DNA of 49,938 bases from NCBI GenBank assembly GCA_903918755.1, contig CAIXFN010000021.1, forward strand, positions 1 through 49,938, given 5' to 3'. A program made the position numbers and the translations under genes. Positions 16,772 through 25,498 of the stretch are shown piece after piece (within the stretch, counting starts at the first letter, position 1; each line of letters starts with the position of its first letter). This DNA comes from an uncultured Pedosphaera sp. (GTDB lineage: Bacteria > Verrucomicrobiota > Verrucomicrobiia > Limisphaerales > Pedosphaeraceae). Below the pieces are notes generated by a model, which worked only from the letters and a program-made list of their open reading frames with translations, did no database searches and was not told the DNA's origin.

Positions 16772-18091
16772 TTAATCGCCCTTCTTCCCGTTGCCGGTGG
16801 CATCGATGCCGTTCATGAGGGCAATCAGCGGCAGGAACATCGCGATGACGATGCTGCCGACAATCACGGCCAGAACCACGATCATGATGGGTTCCAGAAG
16901 CGACGTCATGGCCGCCACCGCATTGTCCACTTCCTCGTCATAGTTGTCCGCAATCTTCAATAACATTTCCGGCAGCGCACCAGTCTGTTCGCCGACGTCC
17001 ACCATGCTGACCACCATCGGAGGAAACACTTTGGAAGCTTCCAAGGGTGCCGTGATGGTTTCCCCTTCTTTGACGCTTTCGTGAATCGAAGCCACCGCAT
17101 TTCCCACAATAACGTTACCGGAAGTTTCCTTCACGATGGTCAAGGCCTGCAGAATCGGGACGCCGCTGCTGACCAGCGTTCCCAAGGTCCGGGTAAAGCG
17201 GGAGATTGCCACCTTGCTGATGACGGGCCCGAGCACCGGCATTTTGAGCAGGAATTTATCCCAGGTATGTCGTCCGACCTTGGTCTTGATGAACAGCATG
17301 AACGCGATGAAAATAACCACCACGCCCGCCAGCACAATCAAAAAGTGATCCTTGCAAGCATCGGAAATCGCCAGCACAAAGCGGGTGAAGCCCGGCAATT
17401 GCTCACCATTCAACATGCCTTCAAACACCGTCTTGAACTGGGGAATCACGTAAACCATCAAGACGCCCATGATCACCACCGCCACCACGAGCACCGCCAC
17501 CGGGTAGAACATGGCCGCGATCACCTTGCCTTTGATCTTTTGCGCCTTTTCCATGAATTCCGACAGACGGTTGAGCACGACTTCCAGCACACCGCCCAAC
17601 TCACCGGCCTTCACCATGTTCACGTAAAGCCGGTTAAAAACCTTGGGATGTTGCGCCAGACCTTCCGAAAACGTGCTGCCCCCTTCAATTGAAAGCGCCA
17701 GCTTGCCGATGATTTCCTTCAAAGTGACATTTCGCTCCTGCTTTTCCAGCACCCGCAAACCGCGCAACAGCGGTAGGCCCGCATCCACCAGCGTGGCCAG
17801 CTGGCGGGTGAACGTCGTGAGCACCTTGGATTTGACCCGCCCGCTGAGACCGGGAATCTTGATCTGGATTGATCCGCCCCCCTTTTTGCCTTTCGCGCCC
17901 GCCTTGACGACTTTCGGTTTCTCCTTCTTGTCCCCGGCCTTCTCCTTCGCCTTGTCGACCTCGACGATTTTGGTCGGGAAGAACCCCATGTCCTTGACCC
18001 GCGCGATGGCCTCATTCTGGCTGGCTACTTCCAGGGTACCTTTGGTCTCTTTGCCGCGAGGGTCCATCGCGACGTAACTGAATTTAGGCAT
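16772..18091 (-). CDS. pilC: Type IV pilus/T2SS inner-membrane platform protein PilC/GspF
   Basis: This 439-residue polytopic protein forms the platform that couples the assembly ATPase to the growing pilus. Two GspF domains are visible: the first from about residue 90 (TTFTRQLATLVDAGLPLLRG) to 190, the second from about 293 (SRFTRTLGTLVSSGVPILQA) to 400. Membrane helices lie at about 190-216, 250-268 and 403-425. The N-terminus (MPKFSYVAMDPRGKETKGTL) is typical. A lysine-rich linker at about 47-73 (KAKEKAGDKKEKPK and following) separates the N-terminal strand region from the first GspF domain. The gene ends the pilB-pilT-pilB-pilC run, 14 bases after the ATPase gene, and is followed by a strong terminator. 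Confidence 0.95.
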   Translation of the reverse strand: MPKFSYVAMDPRGKETKGTLEVASQNEAIARVKDMGFFPTKIVEVDKAKEKAGDKKEKPKVVKAGAKGKKGGGSIQIKIPGLSGRVKSKVLTTFTRQLATLVDAGLPLLRGLRVLEKQERNVTLKEIIGKLALSIEGGSTFSEGLAQHPKVFNRLYVNMVKAGELGGVLEVVLNRLSEFMEKAQKIKGKVIAAMFYPVAVLVVAVVIMGVLMVYVIPQFKTVFEGMLNGEQLPGFTRFVLAISDACKDHFLIVLAGVVVIFIAFMLFIKTKVGRHTWDKFLLKMPVLGPVISKVAISRFTRTLGTLVSSGVPILQALTIVKETSGNVIVGNAVASIHESVKEGETITAPLEASKVFPPMVVSMVDVGEQTGALPEMLLKIADNYDEEVDNAVAAMTSLLEPIMIVVLAVIVGSIVIAMFLPLIALMNGIDATGNGKKGD

Positions 18092-18105
18092 AACAAATCC
18101 GTCGG

Positions 18106-19812
18106 TTAGGTGTACTTCACCACTTCTTCAATCGTTGTGTCGCCATCGAAAATACCACGCATACCATCCTCCCGCAAGGTGATCATCCCCAGCTCAATGG
18201 CTTTCTGGCGGACGACCACGGTCGGAGCGCGCTCGTTGATCAGGGCGCGAATCGCGTCCCCGACCACAAGCAGTTCATAAATGCCTTTGCGGCCTTTGTA
18301 GCCGGTGTCGTTGCAGTTGGAGCAACCGCGGCCGTAGTAAAACACCTTGTCCCCCAGGTCATGGGGAGAAAGGTTGAGCAGCGCGAGCTGGTTTTCGGTG
18401 GGTTCGAACGGAGTCCGGCATTTCTTGCACGTGGTCCGGACCAACCGTTGGGCGAGCACGCCCATCAGCGTCGAGGAAATCAGAAAGGGCTCCACGCCCA
18501 TGTCCACCAAGCGGGTGACCGCCCCGGGCGCGTCGTTGGTGTGAAGGGTGCTCAGCACCAAATGTCCCGTCAGCGAGGCCTGGATGGAAATCTGCGCGGT
18601 TTCAATATCGCGCATTTCTCCCACCATGATAATGTCGGGGTCTTGCCGAAGGAAGGACCGCAGCGCCTTGCTGAAGGTCATGCCGGAGGCCTCGTTAATC
18701 GCCACCTGCATGATGCCTTCAATATCGAATTCGACGGGATCCTCCGCCGTGAGCAACTTGCAATCAATGGTGTTAACTTTGCGCAGGCAGGAATACAGGG
18801 TTGTGGTCTTGCCGCAACCGGTCGGCCCGGTCACTACGAAAATTCCGTTCGGCCGTTGGATCACGTCCTGCACGTATTCGTAAACGTACTTGGGAAATCC
18901 CAAACTTTCCAATTCCAGGTTGACGGCCGAGCGGTCCAGCACGCGCAACACGACCGACTCCCCGAACTGCGTGGGCAGGGTGGAAACGCGCAAGTCGATC
19001 AGTTTATTTCCCAGATTCACCGAAATGCGCCCGTCCTGCGGCAAACGGCGTTCGGAAATATTCAGATTCGCCATCACCTTGATGCGCGAAACCACGGGAA
19101 TTGCCAGATGCTTCGGCGGCGGGGCCATTTCGTACAACGCCCCGTCCACGCGGTAGCGAATCTTGAATTCGTCCTCAAACGGCTCGAAATGAATATCACT
19201 AGCCCGATCCTGCACCGCCTGGAACAGGATGAGGTTCACAAACCGGATGATCGGCACCTCGTTCGCCAAATCCGCGAGGATGGCTGAATCACCACCGGCG
19301 GCGGCATCCACCTCCGCCGCAATGCCCTTGTCCGAGCCCAGTTCCTTGAGAATGTCCGAAACGTTTTCGCCGGCGTCGCCCGTGTAGCTGCGCTCGATGA
19401 TTTTGAGAATCTGCGTCGGATCGGCCACCACCAGTTGGATGTCCTTCCGGATGGCAAATCCCAGTTCGTCGATCTTCATCGGATCCAGTGGATCCACGAA
19501 AGCCACCCGTACCGCGGAGCCGTGAACCTCCACGGGAACGCACTGGTACATCTTGGCGGTGCTGGCCGGTATGGCCGCCAGCAATTCCGGTTTCAATTGC
19601 AGGTCGGATAAGGACACCACTTCGGTGCCCAGATGGTCGGCCTGCATTTGCAGCTGGCTGTCCATGTCCATGACCCCGAAATCCACCAGGATTTGGTACA
19701 TCGGCTTGCCGCTGCGGACGGACTCGCCGGCCACTTCCTCATATTGCAAATCGTCAATGAGGCCTTTTTCCTTGATCAGGGCCAACAGGGGACTGGATGA
19801 AGTTTCGGACAT
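18106..19812 (-). CDS. PilB/GspE-type assembly ATPase (second copy)
   Basis: This is a 568-residue secretion ATPase that powers pilin polymerisation. The N-terminal MshEN-like region (about 1-150) precedes the ATPase core. The core shows Walker [11 protein letters not shown] (Lys about 335), an Asp box [15 protein letters not shown], Walker [17 protein letters not shown], a His box [20 protein letters not shown], and a four-cysteine zinc site CKKC...CSNC. It ends [21 protein letters not shown], typical of PilB. It is 7 bases after pilT and 14 bases before pilC, so it is the ATPase closest to the platform gene. It differs from the upstream paralogue by lacking its glycine-rich linker. Confidence 0.94.
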   Translation of the reverse strand: MSETSSSPLLALIKEKGLIDDLQYEEVAGESVRSGKPMYQILVDFGVMDMDSQLQMQADHLGTEVVSLSDLQLKPELLAAIPASTAKMYQCVPVEVHGSAVRVAFVDPLDPMKIDELGFAIRKDIQLVVADPTQILKIIERSYTGDAGENVSDILKELGSDKGIAAEVDAAAGGDSAILADLANEVPIIRFVNLILFQAVQDRASDIHFEPFEDEFKIRYRVDGALYEMAPPPKHLAIPVVSRIKVMANLNISERRLPQDGRISVNLGNKLIDLRVSTLPTQFGESVVLRVLDRSAVNLELESLGFPKYVYEYVQDVIQRPNGIFVVTGPTGCGKTTTLYSCLRKVNTIDCKLLTAEDPVEFDIEGIMQVAINEASGMTFSKALRSFLRQDPDIIMVGEMRDIETAQISIQASLTGHLVLSTLHTNDAPGAVTRLVDMGVEPFLISSTLMGVLAQRLVRTTCKKCRTPFEPTENQLALLNLSPHDLGDKVFYYGRGCSNCNDTGYKGRKGIYELLVVGDAIRALINERAPTVVVRQKAIELGMITLREDGMRGIFDGDTTIEEVVKYT

Positions 19813-19819
19813 AGTGCGA

Positions 19820-20929
19820 TCAACCGTTCTTCGAGTTTTCCTGACTGATGGCCTGGGCCAGTTCCAACTCCTGGAGCTTCGCCTGGATCGTGACCGGATC
19901 CTGCGCCTTGGTAATCACTTCCTCGCGGGCGATCATTCCGGCCATGTATTTATCGAGCAGAAAACTGTCCAGCGTCACCATGCCGTACTTGGCCCCGGTC
20001 TGAATGTCGGAATTCAACCGGAAAGTCTTGTTATCCCGAATCAGCGCGCCGATCGAGGGGGTGTTCACCATGATTTCGAACACCGCCACGCGTCCCGGTT
20101 TGTCAATGCGGGGAATGAGCAACTGGGAGATGACCGCCTGCAGCACGGTGGACAGCTGGATGCGGATTTGTTCCTGCTGGTTCGTCGGGAAGGCGTTGAC
20201 AATACGATCCACGGTCTTGGCCGCGCCGGTGGTATGGAGGGTGCCGAACACCAGATGCCCGGTTTCCGCCGCCGTGATCGCGGCGTCAATTGTTTCCAAA
20301 TCGCGCATTTCGCCGACCAGAATCACGTCCGGGTCCTGGCGCAACGCCCGGCGCAGCGCTTCCGCGAAACTCGGGACATCCACATGAATTTCCCGCTGGG
20401 TAACGATGGCCTTCTTGTGCTTGTGGTAAAATTCGATCGGGTCCTCAATCGTGATGATGTGCGCGTCATCCCGCAATTCGTTGATGACGTTCACCATGGA
20501 GGCCAGCGTCGTGCTCTTGCCGGAACCCGTCGGGCCCGTCACCAGAATCAGACCGCGCGGCTTGTAGAGCAACTCGCGCACGGACGGCGGCAGACCGATC
20601 TTGTCCAATTCCAGGAGCTTGGTGGGAATCTGCCGGAGCACCATGCCGAAATTGCCCTTTTCCTTGAACACGCTGACACGGAAGCGCGCCAACTCACCGA
20701 AGGCGAACCCGAAGTCCGCGCCGCCGCGCTCCCGGACGTGTTGAATGTGATCCTCCGAGGTAATGCTGCGCATCAATTCCTCGGTGTCTTCCGGCGACAT
20801 CACCGGCCCGTCCACCCGGTGCAAGATGCCGTGCACCCGGATGACCGGAGGCACGCCAACGCGAATATGCAAATCGGAAGAGCCCTCAGAAACCACCAAC
20901 TGCAGGAGATCGGACATTGAATACGACAT
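19820..20929 (-). CDS. pilT: Twitching motility/retraction ATPase PilT
   Basis: This 369-residue protein matches PilT: the start [20 protein letters not shown], Walker [11 protein letters not shown] (Lys about 138), Asp box [17 protein letters not shown], Walker [17 protein letters not shown], and His box [17 protein letters not shown]. Near the C-terminus [20 protein letters not shown] corresponds to the AIRNLIRE retraction motif in slightly altered form. PilT disassembles type IV pili. Its presence between two assembly ATPases argues that this locus serves a retractable pilus, or a pseudopilus with active disassembly. The first ATG is used; an internal ATG four codons later would also fit. 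Confidence 0.95.
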   Translation of the reverse strand: MSYSMSDLLQLVVSEGSSDLHIRVGVPPVIRVHGILHRVDGPVMSPEDTEELMRSITSEDHIQHVRERGGADFGFAFGELARFRVSVFKEKGNFGMVLRQIPTKLLELDKIGLPPSVRELLYKPRGLILVTGPTGSGKSTTLASMVNVINELRDDAHIITIEDPIEFYHKHKKAIVTQREIHVDVPSFAEALRRALRQDPDVILVGEMRDLETIDAAITAAETGHLVFGTLHTTGAAKTVDRIVNAFPTNQQEQIRIQLSTVLQAVISQLLIPRIDKPGRVAVFEIMVNTPSIGALIRDNKTFRLNSDIQTGAKYGMVTLDSFLLDKYMAGMIAREEVITKAQDPVTIQAKLQELELAQAISQENSKNG

Positions 20930-21036
20930 ACACGAATTCTTCTAGGATGATTGATTAAGCTTGCCGACCCGCATTTTTAGGCGGGCCGTTTGGATTGGGG
21001 AAGCAAAATTGTCGCGCACGGTTTTTGGGGTGCCGG

Positions 21037-22770
21037 TTATTCCGCGTCCCCGACGGTGGCCCGCAGGACTTCCTCGGTAGTGGTCATGCCGGCAATGACT
21101 TTGCGAATGCCGTCTTCCCGCAGCGTCCGCATGCCCATTTCCCGGGCGCGGATGCGCAACACGGACGACGGTACCCGGTCATAAATCAACTTCCGGGCCT
21201 CGTCATCGATCACGAAGATTTCAAATACTCCAAAGCGGCCGCGGTAACCCGAATTGGAGCAATTCGCACAGCCCTTGCCCTTCATGAAATTGGCGTTGGT
21301 GATATTACTCCGGTCCAGGTTCAAGGTCCGCAATTCGGAATCCGGGATATTATATGGCGCGGCGCATTGTTTGCAGACCTTGCGCACCAGGCGTTGGGCC
21401 ATGAGCGCCCGGGTGGAGGAAGCCACGAGAAACGGCTTCACGCCGATGTCAATCAAACGGGCCACGGCCGCCGGCGCATCGTTGGTGTGCAGAGTGGAAA
21501 ACACGAGATGGCCGGTCAGCGAGGCGTTGATGGCGATACTCGCGGTTTCCAGATCGCGAATTTCCCCCAGCATGATCACGTTCGGCGCCTGGCGCAGAAT
21601 TGAACGCAAGGCCATGGCGAACGACAAACCCACGGTCTCATTCACCTGGACCTGGTTGATACCCGCCAACTGATATTCGACGGGGTCTTCCACCGTGATG
21701 ATCTTCCGGTCCGGCCGGTTGATGAAATGGAGGCAGGAATACAGCGTGGTGGTCTTGCCGGAACCCGTCGGCCCGGTCACCAGCAGGATGCCGTCCGGCA
21801 TGCCGATCAGGCGCTCAAAAGTCTGTTGGTCGTCCGTGAAGAAGCCCAATTCCGGCAAGCCCAAGCGCAAGCCTTCCTTATCCAAAATACGCATGACGAT
21901 GCTTTCGCCATGGTTGGTGGGGAGGCAGGAAACGCGCAAATCGATCAGCTTGGTTCCGACTTTCGACTGGATGCGCCCGTCCTGCGGGATGCGCTTTTCC
22001 GAGATCGACATGTTGGATTGAATCTTCAACCGGCTGAGGATGGAAGCCTGCAACCGCTTCGGCGGCCCCTTCATCTCGCACAAAACACCGTCGATGCGAT
22101 ACCGCACCCGGAAGGACTTGGCCAGCGGCTCCAAGTGAATGTCGGAAGCCCGCATCTTGAAGGCCTCCACAATCAGGGAATTCACCAGTTTGATCACCGG
22201 CGCGTCCGCGTTCACCTCCGTGCCGTCATCCTGCGCCACCTTGGTGATCGAGACTTCCGACTCGGTCAACTCCTGGATGGTCTGCTGCATCTTGGCGTTT
22301 TCCTGCTTCGGCTTGCCCCCGCCGCCGCCCGGACCGCCCCCGCCATAATATTTATTCAGGGCGGCTTCGAGATCCTCGTCGCTCGCCACTTTCAGTTCGA
22401 TTTCCGCCCGGAGCAGATGCTGGAGGCTGTCAATCGTATCGAGGTCCGAGGGATCGCTGACGGCTACCGTGATCGTATTGCCATGCTGTGCGACCGGGAT
22501 GGCACGGTATTTCTTGGCAATGTCCCTCCGGACCAGGGCGATGATTTCGTCAGAAAGTTTCAGATCGGCCAGATGGACGACTTCCGCCCCAAAATGAGCG
22601 GCCTTGGCCTGGGCGACGTCCGCCGGTCGCAACAACTTGTTGGCCACCGCCAGATCGACAACCCCCACACTCGCGGCGGCGGCTTCCTCGCGCAACTTGT
22701 TGACCTGATCGGAGGTCAGGAATCCCAAGTCAACCAGAATATCAACTAAATAATCATCTTTCTCAGCCAC
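21037..22770 (-). CDS. PilB/GspE-type assembly ATPase (first copy)
   Basis: This 577-residue GspE/PilB-family ATPase starts at GTG with GGAAAGG upstream. An MshEN-like N-terminal region (about 1-140) is followed by a glycine-rich linker (YYGGGGPGGGGGKPKQ, about 147-162). The ATPase core carries Walker A GPTGSGKTTT (Lys about 339), TVEDPVEYQLAGINQVQVN, Walker B-like [36 protein letters not shown], and a zinc site CKQC...CANC. It is the first gene of the pilB-pilT-pilB-pilC run, 107 bases upstream of pilT. Having two complete assembly ATPases in one operon suggests two extension modes or two pilus types. Confidence 0.94.
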   Translation of the reverse strand: MAEKDDYLVDILVDLGFLTSDQVNKLREEAAAASVGVVDLAVANKLLRPADVAQAKAAHFGAEVVHLADLKLSDEIIALVRRDIAKKYRAIPVAQHGNTITVAVSDPSDLDTIDSLQHLLRAEIELKVASDEDLEAALNKYYGGGGPGGGGGKPKQENAKMQQTIQELTESEVSITKVAQDDGTEVNADAPVIKLVNSLIVEAFKMRASDIHLEPLAKSFRVRYRIDGVLCEMKGPPKRLQASILSRLKIQSNMSISEKRIPQDGRIQSKVGTKLIDLRVSCLPTNHGESIVMRILDKEGLRLGLPELGFFTDDQQTFERLIGMPDGILLVTGPTGSGKTTTLYSCLHFINRPDRKIITVEDPVEYQLAGINQVQVNETVGLSFAMALRSILRQAPNVIMLGEIRDLETASIAINASLTGHLVFSTLHTNDAPAAVARLIDIGVKPFLVASSTRALMAQRLVRKVCKQCAAPYNIPDSELRTLNLDRSNITNANFMKGKGCANCSNSGYRGRFGVFEIFVIDDEARKLIYDRVPSSVLRIRAREMGMRTLREDGIRKVIAGMTTTEEVLRATVGDAE

Positions 22771-23215
22771 AAAAGCCTTTCCGCAAGAGCCTTTCGCCCG
22801 GAGTCGTGTGACCCCGTGAGAGCGGCCCGTTTTCCAAACAAATGTCCGTCACGAATCCAAATTTGCTTTGCCAGTCGGTCAATTAAACCAACTCCCACCG
22901 CCCGGGGCAAGCCGCCAATTGCGGAATTCCACGCAAATTTGCGACCGCCCTTCCCGCCGCCCTGTCCCTTTCCCCGCACTCCGCCCAACGCCGTCTCTTC
23001 ATTGGAAAGCGGCGCGACGATTTCGTTTCAAACTATTTCCCGCTGACACCAAAATCCGCGCGGTTTTTGCCAATCGGCGCATGGCGCCCCCCCGTTCTCC
23101 GGTGGAGGTTTACTTGGCAACTGCCGCTTTGGGTTACGTCGTTGCGGCCGGTTTCATCGCTGCCGGATCAGCGGTGTAACGGCCGGGGACGGATCGCCCA
23201 AAAGAAAGGAAGTTT
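22771..23215. other. Gene-free divergent region upstream of the pil operon
   Basis: This 445-base stretch separates the minus-strand ATPase gene from a plus-strand small gene. It should hold promoters for both, but I see no convincing sigma-70 match. A TTGACC box on the minus strand near 22881 has only a poor -10 partner. A 32-codon plus-strand frame at 23081-23179 (MAPPRSPVEVYLATAALGYV...) would encode one hydrophobic helix but has no ribosome-binding site. Confidence 0.5.
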
Positions 23216-23500
23216 ATGTTACCAAAGTATGCCATCGAATACAGCACCCCGTTCCGTCGCCAGATGGAAAAAGGCCGGTATATGACGGATGACCCCGTGG
23301 AGTGCGACCGGTTTGTGGAAGAATTGCTGGAGCGCGGTTTTCCGATCCATGCCATCAAGCATGACGGCTTGGATTTGCCACCACACGATTTTGACCTGAT
23401 CATCAAGCGCGCCGCGGGCCTGCTCGCTTCCCGTCATATTTGCGTCTCCCTGGGGATCAAGGCCGATGAGGAACACTACCGGTTTGGGTTTGCCGCCTGA
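23216..23500 (+). CDS. Small conserved-looking protein of unknown function
   Basis: This is a 94-residue soluble protein with a clear AAGGAAG ribosome-binding site 5 bases before the ATG, rare in this window, which supports it as a real gene. It is acidic to neutral with predicted mixed alpha/beta content (YAIEYSTPFRRQMEKGRYM, DRFVEELLERGFPIHAIKHD, DFDLIIKRAAGLLASRHICV). It has no signal peptide or membrane helix. I do not recognise the family. It is transcribed alone, convergent to the ABC ATPase gene with a 30-base gap. Confidence 0.75.
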   Translation: MLPKYAIEYSTPFRRQMEKGRYMTDDPVECDRFVEELLERGFPIHAIKHDGLDLPPHDFDLIIKRAAGLLASRHICVSLGIKADEEHYRFGFAA

Positions 23501-23530
23501 CGCCGAATCCCCGGGCCACCTCCCCGCCTT

Positions 23531-24211
23531 TCAGTTGGTCAGTTCGCCTTTTTCCAGGTGAATGCTCCGGGAACCGAACGCAGCGGCTTTCGGATCATGG
23601 GTGACCATGATGACGGTTTTGCCCACGCTCCGGCTCAAGGTTTGGAGAATGTTAAGTACATCTTGGGCGGAATGGGAATCCAGATTGCCGGTGGGTTCGT
23701 CCGCCACGACCAGGCTGGGAGAGGTCACGAGGGCGCGGGCAATGGCCACTCTTTGCTCCTGGCCACCGGACAGTTGTCGCGGCAGGTGCCGGCTACGATC
23801 CCCCAAGCCAACCAAATCCAGGGCCGCCGCCACATGTTCGCGGCGCTGGCTGCGGGTCAAGCGGGTCAGCAGCAGGGGCAATTCCACATTCTCCGCCGCG
23901 GTCAGAACGGGAATCAGGTTGAATGTCTGGAAGACAAAACCCACGTTTTGATTGCGCCAATCCGCCAGTTGCGACTCATTGAGTCGGGCCACATCCACCC
24001 CCTGCACCAGGCACTCCCCGGCCGTTGGCCGATCAATCCCCGCAATGATGTGCAGCAGGGTGGACTTGCCCGACCCTGACGGGCCCATTAGGGTCAAAAA
24101 CTCCCCGCCCGCAATCTCCAGCGAAATCCGGTTCAGGGCGGTAACCTCAATTTCCCCCTGGCGGTAAACTTTCGAAAGATTCCGGATATTGACAATACTG
24201 GTGGCTGCCAT
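23531..24211 (-). CDS. ABC transporter ATPase, LolD/MacB type, without a permease partner
   Basis: This is a 226-residue ATP-binding subunit of the MacB/LolD class. Walker [10 protein letters not shown] is at about 43-51, Q-loop at [18 protein letters not shown], signature [14 protein letters not shown] at about 147, Walker [13 protein letters not shown] at about 168, and the switch His at about 205 (MVTHDPKAA). Such ATPases normally pair with a FtsX-like permease in lipoprotein release or tripartite efflux. No permease lies nearby; the upstream gene encodes a HEAT-repeat membrane protein and the downstream gene is convergent. ATG at 24211 is preferred to a start 13 codons earlier that lies outside the conserved region. 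Confidence 0.9.
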   Translation of the reverse strand: MAATSIVNIRNLSKVYRQGEIEVTALNRISLEIAGGEFLTLMGPSGSGKSTLLHIIAGIDRPTAGECLVQGVDVARLNESQLADWRNQNVGFVFQTFNLIPVLTAAENVELPLLLTRLTRSQRREHVAAALDLVGLGDRSRHLPRQLSGGQEQRVAIARALVTSPSLVVADEPTGNLDSHSAQDVLNILQTLSRSVGKTVIMVTHDPKAAAFGSRSIHLEKGELTN

Positions 24212-24262
24212 AATCGGAGGCGAGCATAGCGGCCCGTGCCCCAATTGCAAACCTTGCCGGAG

Positions 24263-25471
24263 TCAGTGGACCGGGCCATCCACGGCGCGCAAAGCGGTGG
24301 CGGCGGCCACCCGCACCTCGGCCACCGGGTCATTTCGCAGCTCCGCCAAGGGCCCTTGTGCCACCCCGGCGTTGGTTCCCAGGCGCCCCAAAATAACGCA
24401 GGTGGCTTCGCGGGCGGCCGGATCGGCATCTTTCAGCCCCGCCAGCAACGCCGGCACCGCCGCCGCCGCCCGGGACCCCGCCCGGCCAATCCCTTCCCGG
24501 GCCAACTGACGGATTTTACCTTCCGCATCGGTCAAGGCCTCCGTCAATACGGGAATCGCCTCCGGATGAAAATTGACGAGGCGCCGGAGCGAGCCTATCG
24601 CTTCCATCCGTACCCCCGGGTCGGCATCGCGCGCCAGTTCCAGCAACCGCCGCGTCACGCGTGGATCAGCCGCCATGACCGCGTTAATCGTATGGGCCGC
24701 GGCCGCCCGTTCGGCTGGCCGGGTGCTAAAAAGCAAACCGGTGATCATCGCGGGAGCCGAATGCGCCAGTTTCCACCACGAATTACTGGCGGAAACCCGC
24801 ACAAAGCTGAATGGATCATGGGCCTCCAGATCGACCAAGGCGGGCAAAGCGGGGCCGCCACTCGCTCCGGTCTGGCCCAAAGCGTAAACGACGTGCTGGC
24901 GGAGCCGGGGTTCCCGCATGGTCAGCTGCCCCACCAGCACCGGCACCCCGGGCCCGCCAATTTCGCCTAAAGCATAGATTGCTCCCTCGCTGACCTGCGG
25001 ATCAGCATCCGCCAGCGCCCGGGTCAGGGCTGGCACCGCCGCCCGGGCTTCCGGACCAATCAGGGCCAAAGCCGCCGCCGCCCGCATCCGGACCAGCACC
25101 CCATTCGCCGGGTTTGGCCCCAGGCCAAGTCCGGTTGCCAGTTTTGGGGTCAGATGCGCCGCGAGAAAATCGCGCAGATGTTCCACCGCGGCCGGCCGGT
25201 GATGCCCCAGTCGCCGCACCAACACCGGAACAGCGCGAGCGCCCATCCGCTGCAACTCCACGGCGGCGAGGGCATTGTCGCTGGTATCGTAAGTGGAGTA
25301 CTTCTCCGCCCAATACTGGACCCATCGGTCCTCCCGCCTGGCCTCGGCCGACGCCCGGATGAGGCGGGTGGCCGCCAACCCCAGAATGATCACCAAGACA
25401 CCTGCCGCGATCCACCGGCCGGGACGTTTCACCCGGCCGGTTTGGTGGGGGGGTGACGGCCGCAGGGTCAT
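24263..25471 (-). CDS. Membrane-anchored HEAT-repeat protein
   Basis: This 402-residue protein has a short basic cytoplasmic N-terminus, one membrane helix at about 22-38 (RWIAAGVLVIILGLAATRLI), and a long array of HEAT/PBS-lyase-like repeats. Clear units include RMRAAAALALIGPEARAAVP, VSEGAIYALGEIGGPGVPVL, RQHVVYALGQTGASGGPALP and REATCVILGRLGTNAGVAQG, giving roughly seven or eight repeats. HEAT arrays act as protein-interaction scaffolds. Only 51 bases separate it from the downstream ABC ATPase and 27 bases from the upstream squalene-hopene cyclase, so the three may be cotranscribed. Specific function is unknown. Confidence 0.85.
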   Translation of the reverse strand: MTLRPSPPHQTGRVKRPGRWIAAGVLVIILGLAATRLIRASAEARREDRWVQYWAEKYSTYDTSDNALAAVELQRMGARAVPVLVRRLGHHRPAAVEHLRDFLAAHLTPKLATGLGLGPNPANGVLVRMRAAAALALIGPEARAAVPALTRALADADPQVSEGAIYALGEIGGPGVPVLVGQLTMREPRLRQHVVYALGQTGASGGPALPALVDLEAHDPFSFVRVSASNSWWKLAHSAPAMITGLLFSTRPAERAAAAHTINAVMAADPRVTRRLLELARDADPGVRMEAIGSLRRLVNFHPEAIPVLTEALTDAEGKIRQLAREGIGRAGSRAAAAVPALLAGLKDADPAAREATCVILGRLGTNAGVAQGPLAELRNDPVAEVRVAAATALRAVDGPVH

Positions 25472-25498
25472 GTCGGAAACCTACGCGCCCCCGCCCGG

